A DNA stretch of 64,000 nt from Muraenolepis orangiensis (lineage: Eukaryota; Chordata; Actinopteri; Gadiformes; Muraenolepididae), in contig CM051001.1 in NCBI GenBank assembly GCA_027704905.1, positions 30,700,636 through 30,764,635 of the forward strand, read 5' to 3'. Below, in pieces: positions 12,575 through 22,431 of the stretch (its first letter is position 1; each line of letters opens with the position of its first letter). The position numbers and the translations under genes were made by a program. The notes below the pieces were generated by a model, which was not told the DNA's origin, made no database searches, and worked only from the letters and a program-made list of their open reading frames with translations.

Positions 12575-13120
12575 CGTTTCTCTGGATGCTAGCTTCCAGG
12601 CTAGCTCCACTCCGTACTCCGAGATTACGCCAGATCCCAGTGTCTTCGAGTAATCGCTGGTTAGCTCCCTGTGTCTCTAGCTGTTAGCTTCCAGGCCAAT
12701 GCCTCCTGTCTCTAGCTCCTAGCTTCTAGGCTAGCTCCCAGTGTTTCTAGCTCCTAGCTTCCAGGCTAGCTCAACTCTGAGCTCTGAGATTATACTAAAT
12801 CCCTGTGTTTCTGAGTAATAGCTGGCTAGCTCCCCGTGTCTCTAGCTCATAGCTTTCAGGCTAACTCCTCGTGTCTCTAGCTCCTAGCTTCTAAGCTAGC
12901 TCTCAGTGTCTCTAGCTCTTAGCTTTCATGCTAGCTCCTTGTGTCTCTAGTTCCTATCTTCCAGGCTAGCTCCCCGTGTCTCTAGCTCCTAGCTTCCAGG
13001 CTAGCTTCCCGTGTCTCTAGCTTCCAGGCTATCTCCCGTGTCTCTAGCTTCCAGGCTAGATCACCATGTGTCTAACTCCTAGCTTCCAGGCTAGCTCCTT
13101 GTGGTGTCTCCAGTTCCTAG
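12575..13120 (+). repeat. CTAG-rich minisatellite array
   Basis: Imperfect tandem copies of a unit of about 30-35 bp with the theme GTGTCTCTAGCTCCTAGCTT followed by CCAGGCTAGCTCC. A second, longer motif (CCGAGATTACGCCAGATCCC and variants) is interspersed near 12618 and 12785, and reappears at 13320 beyond the tRNA-like insert, so the array once extended to about 13370. Confidence 0.85.
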
Positions 13121-13207
13121 TGTAACAGTGAGTTTCCTGCCCTGGGCTCGAACTCACGACCTCCGGCATGAGAGGTGATGCTCTAACATGAGTAGCTAAA
13201 ACCCATT
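13121..13207 (-). repeat. tRNA-derived SINE or tRNA pseudogene remnant
   Basis: On the - strand 13207-13141 reads like a tRNA gene: TAGCT near the D-arm, GTTAGAGCA, an anticodon-arm-like stretch around CTCATG, then GAGTTCGAGCCC, a good B-box/T-loop. The D-arm is shortened, so it is not a working tRNA. It interrupts the minisatellite, which suggests insertion. Exact SINE family unknown. Confidence 0.5.
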
Positions 13208-13426
13208 GGCTCTAGCTTCATCGCGAGAAGGATTTTAGGTGCCTGGAGTGAGGTTGACGATTGCACAGCACAACCTGCTGGGGTCTGTACACTAGCTCCC
13301 AGGCTAGCTCCACTCTGTGCTCCGAGATTACGTCAGATCCCCGTGTCTCCTGGGAATAGCTCAACTGAATGCTTAGTTGCTACAGCAGCTCCTAAATCTA
13401 AATCTGGAGGATTGAATCCTATTTAT

Positions 13427-13510
13427 TGGTCACATACCTGTACACACACAGTGAAATGTGTTTCTCTGCATTTAACCCATCCTAGTATTAGGAGCAGCTG
13501 GCAGCTATTG
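13427..13510. repeat. Dispersed teleost-type repeat fragment
   Basis: The stretch with CAGTGAAATGTGTTTCTCTG and CATTTAACCCATCCTAGTAT looks like a widespread fish intergenic repeat that I recognise from memory. No class assigned; a repeat-library search would settle it. Confidence 0.45.
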
Positions 13511-14307
13511 TATATGCAGCGCTCCTCGTGGTTCAGAGCCCATAGTGTCCCGGGCTGGCTCTGTGTCTCCTCCACGGCTACTTCAACTCAACTTTCCAGG
13601 GATACGCCTGCTCCTCGTCGTTCAGTAGTTCCCCGGGCTGGCTTACTCTGCTGGTTTCAACCAATATCCAAGAGATTTTGTAACAGTGTAAATACACCTT
13701 GTAATGTATGGTTGGCTTTGGGATATTTGGCAAATATAGCATATAAAATTGCTGTAGTTGCGGTTAACCAGATATAAGATGTTTTCTGACATTTAATTGT
13801 GTAACGCCCAAACAGGATGTTACTCATAGTGACATCAATATATTTTGGGGTTTGAAGCAAAGTCTGAGTTAGTGTTTGTGTATGAAATGACTAAATCAGC
13901 TGGCAACGTTGACTATATTACGTCAGTGTATTTCACTATCTCCATATATCTCCTGTCAGTCGAACAATTTTACTGACTGTTACCTCATCCTGCAATAAAT
14001 TCCCATTGTGAACTCTATTCTCTTGTCCGTGTTGTGTGCTTGGGTCCTATATGTTATCGATTTGTAACGCTCTGTCTATTTAGCTAGGTCTACATATTTG
14101 ATCACACGTGTCATATATGGATATAATGCATGACACATGTTCATATTCAATCTTCACAATATGTATATCATCAATTATTTTTGCACCATTCACACATGTA
14201 TATACTCTATATATGTATAGGGTTGTATATATTATAGTATAACGTAGGTAGCATAGTGCTTATAGTTTTGCATTGTTTAGTTTAGCATAATATTGTTGCT
14301 GAAATTC

Positions 14308-14980
14308 TGTCAGGTTTGGCAGTTCTGCCTCCCCGCATTCACAGCCCTCGTCCAGGTAGCCACGCCCCCTTTTCACGGTCCACATTTATGTCACAGTTTC
14401 CCCAGCCCTCGTCCAGGTAGCCACGCCCCATTTCACGTTCCGCATTCCTGTCACCGTTTCCCCAGCCCTCACCCGGATAGCCACGCCCCCTTTTCACGTT
14501 CCGCATTCTTGTCACCGTTTCCCCAGCCCTCGTCCTGAAAGCCACGCCCCCTTGTTAGTGCTCCCCCGCAGCTGCAGCGCATCACCGTTCATTTCCCCCT
14601 CATGTTTTCCTGCCCTCTGATTGGCTGCCTGGGACCTCATTGTTTCCACCTGTTATGTTCCGTGTGTTTAAATAGGCGGCGTCTTCTTTTGTTCGGGGCC
14701 AGTTCTTATTATATATATATATATACTGTTTCGTTGGTTGTTAGACTCGTACTTGTTTCATGTGTATGAACAAGCGTCATGTTTCCACGTCATGCCACAG
14801 TCAGGTTTTTGTAGTTAGGTCTTTTTCTTTTGAGCTTTATGCGTTTCCATCTAAGTGATTTTTGTGTAACTGTATTTATCAGTAAAGAATCTTTATTTTG
14901 ATACGTGTTTCATCGTGTCGTGCATTTGGGTTCACCTCCTAAGTCCCCATTCCTCATTCCCCGCGTCGCAACCCGTGACA
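14308..14980 (+). mobile_element. Solo LTR of a retrotransposon with 5-bp target-site duplication
   Basis: The element begins TGTCAGG and ends CCGTGACA (TG...CA ends). It is flanked on both sides by AATTC (14303-14307 and 14981-14985), a 5-bp target-site duplication. Inside are a TATA-like TTTAAATAGG near 14670, an AGTAAAG polyadenylation-like signal near 14881 followed by a T-rich stretch, and direct repeats of about 60 bp in the 5' half. No gag/pol sequence or second LTR is present, so it is a solo LTR left by recombination. The family (Gypsy/ERV-like by duplication length) is not determined. Strand is set by the TATA and poly(A) order. Confidence 0.75.
14341..14552 (+). repeat. Direct repeats (about 60 bp) inside the solo LTR
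   Basis: Three full copies and part of a fourth of a unit that begins CCAGCCCTCGTCCAGGTAGC and contains CACGCCCC and TTTCACG; typical of the U3 enhancer region of an LTR. Confidence 0.85.
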
Positions 14981-15017
14981 AATTCATACTGTGGGTCCCA
15001 CAGTATGAATTTGTCAC
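14975..15017. repeat. Perfect palindrome 1 (21-bp arms, 1-bp spacer)
   Basis: Left arm 14975-14995 and right arm 14997-15017 are exact reverse complements around T14996. The left arm includes the last six bases of the LTR and the target-site duplication, so the palindrome formed at or after the LTR insertion. Confidence 0.93.
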
Positions 15018-15038
15018 AATGTGCAAGTAAGTACAATG

Positions 15039-15083
15039 GTCATCCCCATTCACTCCCACACTGTGGGAGTGAATGGGGATGAC
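15039..15083. repeat. Perfect palindrome 2 (22-bp arms, 1-bp spacer)
   Basis: Left arm 15039-15060 and right arm 15062-15083 are exact reverse complements around C15061. It lies 21 bp beyond palindrome 1 and shares the CCCACA/TGTGGG centre with it. Confidence 0.93.
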
Positions 15084-15162
15084 ATGGCAATTAAAAACAT
15101 CTTGAATCTTGAATCATGCATCAATCATCAATCCATCATCATGCAGAAATGTAATTCATAAT

Positions 15163-15183
15163 GGTGCTCTCCGTGGTGCTGAA
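15163..15183 (-). promoter_or_regulatory. RE1/NRSE-like silencer site upstream of v6
   Basis: - strand reads TTCAGCACCACGGAGAGCAC; 19 of 21 to the RE1 consensus. It lies about 435 bp before the v6 start. Confidence 0.7.
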
Positions 15184-15348
15184 TATTTGTTTTGCGAACG
15201 CTATCTATTTATCTAAGTATGTATATATTCTTTATATTTTATAGCTATACACTATAGCTTGCAACTATATAAATATCTAAAATTGGTATACACATGAGGT
15301 GTGCGTTATAGCATGTGTTTGGTGGAAATGTGTCAGCAGCGTGTCTAG

Positions 15349-15372
15349 CGGCCGTGGGGTGGCAGTGTAGCC
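15349..15372 (+). promoter_or_regulatory. CSE / CTCF-like promoter element of v6
   Basis: GGCCGTGGGGTGGCAGTGTA; the GGTGGCAG core resembles CTCF sites. About 246 bp before the ATG at 15618. Confidence 0.62.
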
Positions 15373-15617
15373 TACAATTGAAAAACGTGTGTCTCATCAC
15401 AGTCATTCATCATTCGTAGCCGCCCATCGCGTTGTTGTCTGTAGTTGTCTCGGTCGAACCATTCATTCGTGACACCGTAAGCTATTCAATTGGGAACAAA
15501 TCAACGCCGGGTGATTTGACGGGATCGTTTGCATTAAGGAACATGGTGGATACCACATGACCGCGACTGATTAGTTATAGTTAGAAGACTTTGGACTACA
15601 TCTGTCTTATCCGAACG

Positions 15618-17985
15618 ATGGAACAAAGACGACGCGGGCCGTGGAGGCTGCGGCGCCTCGATGCTTCTATGGTCATAATGGTTTTTCGTTGTTGCGTTGC
15701 ATAGCGCCTCTGCACAGGTTCGATATTCTATATCTGAAGATATAAAACGAGGAAGCATCGTCGGAAACGTGGCGAAGGACCTTGGACTTGATTTAGCTAT
15801 CTTAAAGGAGAGAGGGTTCCGCATCGTTTCTGGCTCGAACGAACCGCATTTCGAGATCAACCACAACGACGGTAATTTGTATGTAAGCCAGGCTGTGGAC
15901 CGAGAGAAGATGTGTGAACGGAGCAGCGTTTGTCTCGTCAATCTAAAAACCGTTCTAGAAAACCCGCTGGAAATACATTATGTGGCAGTGGAGGTGGTGG
16001 ATGTAAACGACCACTCTCCCGTGTTTTCAGAGAAAGTCAAACGTCTTGAAATATCAGAATCTGTTTCACCAGGTGCAAGATTCCAGCTGCAAGCTGCACT
16101 GGACCTAGATGTAGGGATATTTTCTGTCCAACAGTACAAACTGAACCAAAATGAACATTTTCGTTTGGAGATCAGGGATAGAGGGAAGGACGGTAAAATA
16201 CCTATTCTTACTCTACAGAAGCCCCTCGACAGAGAGTCACTGAGAAGTCACAGATTACTGCTAACAGCTTTTGATGGAGGGAAACCTCCAAAGTCTGGTT
16301 CTATACAGATCATAGTCGACGTGTTAGACGTTAATGACAATTACCCAGTTTTCACTAAAGATAGCTATTCCGTTATACTAAGAGAAAACTCACCTATTGG
16401 CACGACCGTGTTTCAAGTCAACGCAACGGATCTAGATGAAGGATCCAACGGCGAAGTAATTTATTCGCTCGGTAGTAATGTTAACGATCAAATCCGAAAA
16501 GCATTTGAAGTGGATGCCAACAAAGGATACATAGTTGTGAAAGGCGTGATCGATTTTGAGACGGACGACAGCTACGAGATTGATATACAGGCGTCGGACA
16601 AAGGATCCGCTCCGCTGACAACTGATAAAAGCGTTATGGTGAAAATCGTTGATCTTAATGATAATGTACCGGAGATCGAAGTCACATCGTTTTCCACTGC
16701 GCTCGCCGAGGACTCCCGAATCGGGACCACGGTCGCATTAATCAGTGTAAGTGACAAAGACGCCGGTCTGAATGGAAAAGTGGTTTGTTCTATAACTGCA
16801 GGGTTGCCCTTTACAATAATGCCATCGTCACAAGAAAACATGTACTCCGTTGTTACCAAGAGCAGGCTCGATAGAGAGAAGCGATCCCATTATGACGTAA
16901 CTATCACCGCTAAAGACTCCGGTGAGCCAGCATTGGCGGCGGAGAAGACGATAAGTGTTGTTATATCAGATGTGAACGACAACCATCCGCAGTTTTTAGT
17001 CGGCAAGTACGATTTTTATATCAGTGAAAATAACGTTGCTGGAGGAGCCCCACTGTTCTCCGTCAAAGCGGTTGATCCGGATGAGGGTAACAATGCGCTC
17101 GTTTCCTATCGCATTCTCAAGCATGAAGGTGATGTTAACAAACTGGCCTCGTTTTTAAATATCAACACGGACAATGGGGAGATATTAGCTTTAAAGTCTT
17201 TTGATTTCGAAGTCGCCAAAACCTTCCAATTCAAGGTGTGTGCCTCGGATTCTGGAACGCCGTCGCTGAGCGCCAACGTCACAGTCCACGTGTTCATTCT
17301 GGATCAAAACGACAACGCGCCGGTGATCTTGTATCCGAGCAGTACCAACGGTTCTGCGGAATGTGTGGAGGAGATTCCCCGCAACGCAAACGCGGGTCAC
17401 ACGGTGTCCAAAGTGAGAGCTTATGACGCCGACGTTGGATATAACGGGTGGTTATTGTTTTCCATAAACTACATTTCCGACCACAGTCTCTTTGGTTTGG
17501 ACCGCTATACTGGACGGATAAGAACACTGCGCTCATTCACAGAGACAGACGAGGCTCAACATAAACTGGTCATACTGGTCAAAGACAATGGGAACGTGTC
17601 CCTCTCAGCAACAGCTACGGTGGTTGTCAAGCTGGTGGAGCCCAAAGAGGCCATTTCAGCTTCTGATGTGAAAAGTGCAGCGACGGACATCGGGGATAGT
17701 GGCGTGACATTTTATTTAATGATAACTCTGGCTTCAGTTTCAACTCTTTTTCTCATCAGTATTATTGTGCTGATTGCAATGCAGTGCTCTAAAACCACGG
17801 ACGTATCCTCCAAGTATTTACCAGAACCAAACTATGACGGAACTCTGTGTCACAGCATCCAGTACCGATCTGGAGAGAAACGCTACATGTTAGTTGGACC
17901 CAGGATGAGTATAGGATCTACTATAGTCCCGGGAAGCAATGGGAATACTCTAGTGGTTCCTGACAGGAGGAGCACATCTGCAGAG
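15618..17985 (+). CDS. pcdha: Protocadherin alpha variable exon v6, frameshift in signal peptide
   Basis: The start MEQRRRGPWR is shared with the MEQRG-type exons. The frame is lost in the signal peptide: a T-run at 15682-15686 appears one base too long, so the ATG frame ends at TAG soon after. Removing one T would join the start to WFFVVALHSASA-type hydrophobic sequence and the mature QVRYS. From there EC1 (C-ERSSV-C) to EC6, membrane span and stub are open to GTAAGA at 17986; repaired length 789 codons. In EC6 the sequence stays unique (NYISDHS) until about 17479, the latest start of the shared 3' block among all exons. No good alternative ATG precedes EC1, so it is non-functional as written unless the extra T is an assembly error. 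Confidence 0.87.
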
Positions 17986-18573
17986 GTAAGACCAAGATTG
18001 TTTTGCTTATTTTGTATGACAAAAATAACATGGATTTAATAAAGTGAAACGAAAAGGTTTTTCAGCATATTCGTATTCATAATGGTGTCCTTGACAAGAG
18101 CGTTTTTTCTCACGTTGAACGTTTTGTAATTTGATGTATAACCTCTACGAATATGTGTTTAAAAATCACATTCAAACAAAGATTGGGTGTCATTTTGACC
18201 TACAGTCCCCTTTGCATATTTTCTTTTTTAAATATCATTGATTTAGTTTGCGGGCCAGGCAGTAAAGGTTAACGCATTTCTGCATTCGAAAGTGATCGCA
18301 CTGTTTCTCTGTATCGCTTGGTGTCAGTATAGTATTCATTTAGAAAATACGGTCTTGTGAAAGACCACCCACTGCCTTGAAATCCGCCTCCATCACCCAT
18401 TTCGTTGTCGATATCAGCGAAGCAGTCTATCTTTCCGTAGATACTCGGCATACTACTATAACTGGATTACACGACACGTGCGGACATATCACGCTTTTAA
18501 ACGACGACATGCGGTTTGATTAATTGATTCATAATTGTGTCAGACTTTGTATTTTTCATATTTTGGTCAAATA
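17986..18573 (+). other. Spacer v6-v7
   Basis: Donor GTAAGA at 17986; AT-rich; CSE at 18315-18333. No RE1-like site found on either strand. Confidence 0.72.
18315..18333 (+). promoter_or_regulatory. CSE promoter element of v7
   Basis: CGCTTGGTGTCAGTATAGT includes the CGCT box known from protocadherin CSEs and the TGGTGTCAGTA core shared across the window. About 241 bp before the ATG. Confidence 0.7.
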
Positions 18574-20931
18574 ATGGAACAAAGGGGGTCTATCGCAGCG
18601 CACTTCAGACACTGGCGATGGCTCGTCTCCGCGCTCGCGCTGTTATGGACCGCGGCGTCGGCGCAAATAAGATATTCCATTCCGGAGGAGGTCAAAGCAG
18701 GAACCGTGGTTGGAAATATTGCCAAGGATTTGGGACTTGATCCGAAAACATTGAAACACAGAGCGTTTCGCATTGTGACGGGTTCCACTGAGTCTCTGTT
18801 TCGGGTGAATGTCGACGACGGGACATTGTACGTGGCTCGCCCATTAGACAGAGAGGAGATCTGCGGACAGATCAGCGCTTGTCTGATGAACTTGAAAACC
18901 GTTTTAGAAACTCCGCTTGAAATTCATTATGTATCGGTAGAGATCCTGGACGTTAACGACCATTACCCCACCTTCTCGGAGAAAGAGAGGAGGTTAGAAA
19001 TATTTGAGTCAGCGCTACCCGGAGCTCGGTTTCAACTGCAAGCGGCACATGACCAGGACAGTGGCGTTCTTTCTATTCAACAATATAAACTTAGCTCCAA
19101 TGAATTTTTTCGTTTAGAGGTGAAAGATAGAGGAGAAAATGGCATTATTCCCATTTTACATTTACAAAAACAGTTAGATAGAGAAACCATGGGAAGCCAT
19201 GCATTACTGCTAACTGCCATGGACGGAGGGAAGCCTCCTCGATCAGGCACTGTTGATATTATTGTTGAGGTTTTAGATGTGAACGACAATGTGCCAGTTT
19301 TCACAAAAGACTCCTATAGCGCAGTATTGAAAGAAAATTCTCCTATTGGTACGACAGTTTTACAAGTAAACGCCACCGACCTAGATCTAGGAGTAAACGG
19401 GGAAGTTTTCTTTGCATATGGTAGTAACGTCAAAGAAAATATACGGAAACTATTTGATGTAAATATGAATACAGGTGAGATCGTTGTAAAGGGAGTCATT
19501 GATTATGAAGAAAAAGATCGATATGAGATTGATATACAAGCTTCGGACAGGGGAACTATTCCCTTGACAACTGACAAAAGCGTCATTATACAAATAGTAG
19601 ACTTTAACGACAACGCCCCAGAGATTGAATTAACATCATTTTCTAGCACTATACCAGAGAACTCCCGGCCAGGAACAACTGTGGCCTTGATTAGCGTTCA
19701 CGACAGGGACTCGGGAATCAACGGGAAAGTCACATGTTCTATCAAGAACAACGTCCCGTTTGAACTAATCGCATCGTTGCAGGATAACATGTACTCGGTT
19801 GTCACCAAAACCCTCTTAGACAGAGAAAGAGAGTCTCACTATGACATAGCGATACTCGCCAAGGATGGCGGTGATCCATCCTTATCGTCTGAAAAAACGA
19901 TTAGAATTGATGTATCAGATGTGAATGATAATGGTCCAGATTTTGTAGTTAGCCCTTATACGTTCTATGTTCCTGAGAATAATAACCCAGGTGCTTTGGT
20001 GTTTTCAGTGAGGGCCTCTGATCGCGATATAGGAGACAACGCTGTGATTTCATACGCCATTTTCAATGACGCGGTCAAACATAACAAACTCGCCGCGATT
20101 CTAAACATTAACCCTGAAAGCGGGGACATTTCTGCACTTAAAAGCTTTGACTTTGAAAATGTGAAAACATTCCGATTTCAAGTGACTGCAACAGACGCTG
20201 GAACTCCACCGCTTAGCAAAAACGTTACCGTTAATGTGTTCGTTTTGGATCAAAACGACAACCCTCCGTTTATCTTACATCCGGTCAGCTCTAACGGTTC
20301 TGCTGAAGGAGTAGAGGAGGTTCCTCGAAATGTTCCTGCAGGCCACCTGGTGACTAAAGTGAGAGCCTACGACGCTGATCTAGGATACAACGGCTGGCTG
20401 TTGTTCTCACTACAGGAAGTTAGTGACCACAGTCTCTTTGGTTTGGACCGCTATACTGGACGGATAAGAACACTGCGCTCATTCACAGAGACAGACGAGG
20501 CTCAACATAAACTGGTCATACTGGTCAAAGACAATGGGAACGTGTCCCTCTCAGCAACAGCTACTGTGGTTGTCAAGCTGGTGGAGCCCAAAGAGGCCAT
20601 TTCAGCTTCTGATGTGAAAAGTGCAGCGACGGACATCGGGGATAGTGGTGTGACATTTTATTTAATGATAACTCTGGCTTCAGTTTCAACTCTTTTTCTC
20701 ATCAGTATTATCGTGCTGATTGCAATGCAGTGCTCTAAAACCACGGACGTATCCTCCAAGTATTTACCAGAACCAAACTATGACGGAACTCTGTGTCACA
20801 GCATCCAGTACCGATCTGGAGAGAAACGCTACATGTTAGTTGGACCCAGGATGAGTATAGGATCTACTATAGTCCCGGGAAGCAATGGGAATACTCTAGT
20901 GGTTCCTGACAGGAGGAGCACATCTGCAGAG
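18574..20931 (+). CDS. pcdha: Protocadherin alpha variable exon v7, intact
   Basis: Intact, 786 codons. Start at MEQRGSIAAH, chosen over an upstream CTG/non-ATG extension because MEQRG opens most exons in the array. Signal peptide ends TAASA before QIRYS. EC1 carries C-GQISA-C; its linker is DVNDHYP, with His in the third position as in v6-v19. The EC3/EC4 linker is DFNDNAP, an uncommon Phe. EC5 ends DQNDNPP. The EC6 block is identical to the rest from the SNGSAEGVEEVPRN stretch on. Donor GTAAGA at 20932. Its 3' flank matches the flanks of v8 and v9, so the duplication that made v8-v10 began in the v7 3' flank. Confidence 0.95.
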
Positions 20932-21364
20932 GTAAGACAGCTTTGCTACATCACATGCTACAATGCATACATTAAACATTTACAATTGTTTAAAACCTTT
21001 CGAGGATATGTTTGAGAGTTGACATAGATGAATGGTAATGTTAAGGAGATGCACACATCATCCACGGTTTAAGTTTAACAATGATTTGTTGTTGCCAAGG
21101 GAGCTGACCAAACCTGCATACGATATCTATGTTTATAGCACGTATATTACTGACGTGATTGACGTGATTGCGTCTATTGATGCCACATGATGCCACTGAT
21201 GCCACTTCTATAAGCATGTAGCTTTATTCAGGCTGACTATTGGCTGTTCAAATGCCTAAAACCCTGAGAAATATCTCTTGTAATGGCACGGTACACGTTG
21301 TTTAAATCACAGTAGAATATATTAACGCGTTGTATTATTTGTTGTCAAGCTCATATTTGCTGTT

Positions 21365-21385
21365 TGAGCTGTCCATGGTGCTGAA
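21365..21385 (-). promoter_or_regulatory. RE1/NRSE-like silencer site upstream of v8
   Basis: - strand TTCAGCACCATGGACAGCTC; 18 of 21 to consensus. It is about 1.05 kb before the v8 ATG because of the AT satellite. Confidence 0.65.
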
Positions 21386-21449
21386 ACGGTTTAGGCATGC
21401 AGGGAATTAGTAATTACATTACACGATTACTAACTAAATGTATAGTATA

Positions 21450-21575
21450 GTATAGTATTATTATATATATGTATATACATATATATACATATATATATAT
21501 ATATATATCATATATGTATATATATATATACATATATATACATATATATATATATATTCATATATATGTATATAC

Positions 21576-21609
<34 letters not shown>

Positions 21610-21727
21610 TCATATATATGTATATACATATATATATCTATATACATATATAGATATATATATCTATATATCTAATATCTATATATATATCTATCTATAT
21701 ATAATATCTATAATATATATATATCTA

Positions 21728-21769
<42 letters not shown>

Positions 21770-22070
21770 TATATATATATATATATGTATGTATATGTAT
21801 GCATATATATCTATATATATATATATATATATATATAGATACATACATAGATGATACATACATATATATAGATATATATATATAGATATATATATAGATA
21901 TATATATATATAGTATATATATATATATAGATATATAGATATAGATATATATCTATATATATAGTATATATCTATATATATATATATATGTATATATAAT
22001 AATAATAATACTATATTATTTTATATTATTATTATTATCATTAATATTATTATTATTACTACACTAAATA
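21450..22070. repeat. Compound (AT)n / (TATATC)n / (ATT)n microsatellite
   Basis: About 550 bp of TA repeats with interspersed CATATA, GTATA and TATCTA variants, ending in ATT/TAA repeats (about 22000-22070). Confidence 0.95.
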
Positions 22071-22153
22071 CACAATACTAACCTCAAAATAGTGTTCTTT
22101 TGAAAACAACAACGAAATGGTTATCATGCGAGAACAGTGATTCTTCATCCTAA

Positions 22154-22172
22154 CGCTTGGTGTCAGTATGTT
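22154..22172 (+). promoter_or_regulatory. CSE promoter element of v8
   Basis: CGCTTGGTGTCAGTATGTT, as in v9 and v10. About 260 bp before the ATG. Confidence 0.7.
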
Positions 22173-22431
22173 GTCACGAGGCTTCCCTCTGGTTTGTGTT
22201 TGGTCACAGACGTTAAGGTCCACCCCCTAACAACGGTTCGATGTTCCTCAAACCGTCTACGTGTTATAGTCTACGGTCGAAAAATACAATGTAGGACGTT
22301 TGTACTAACAGCGTACATGGGATGGGAAGGACGCACTTTCGGCTACAACGGATTTGACATACTGCATATGGTATATAACACAATCGCAGGCCATTCATAG
22401 AAGGACCGTATATTTGTATTTTTACAAAACC

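Larger units (their letters stand above)
12137..15617 (+). other. Exon-free, insert-rich spacer v5-v6
   Basis: Largest spacer in the window (about 3.5 kb). In order: splice donor, TCTA microsatellite, GC-rich unidentified segment (about 12351-12560), CTAG-rich minisatellite, tRNA-derived remnant, a dispersed teleost-type repeat, AT-rich unique sequence (13680-14300), a solo LTR, two palindromes, then the v6 promoter (RE1-like 15163-15183, CSE 15349-15372). No protocadherin exon remnant is seen. Open frames here lack any recognisable protein features. Confidence 0.75.
20932..22431 (+). other. Spacer v7-v8 with AT satellite
   Basis: Donor GTAAGA at 20932. Holds an RE1-like site (21365-21385), an AT-rich compound microsatellite (21450-22070) and the v8 CSE (22154-22172). 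The satellite separates RE1 and CSE far more than in other spacers. Tyr/Ile-rich open frames in the satellite are artefacts. Confidence 0.78.

Noticed and set aside
13121..13207. Functional tRNA gene
   Set aside because: B-box and part of the A-box are recognisable, but the D-arm is shortened and the anticodon arm does not pair well; a SINE or pseudogene is more likely.
13343..13777. 144-codon open frame in the v5-v6 spacer
   Set aside because: It covers a dispersed repeat fragment; no signal, domain or compositional sign of coding.
15039..15083. microRNA hairpin
   Set aside because: Arms are perfect with a 1-base loop, unlike a pre-miRNA, which needs a larger loop and a longer imperfect stem.
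21469..21838. Tyr/Ile-rich open frames
   Set aside because: Simple translation of the TA microsatellite.
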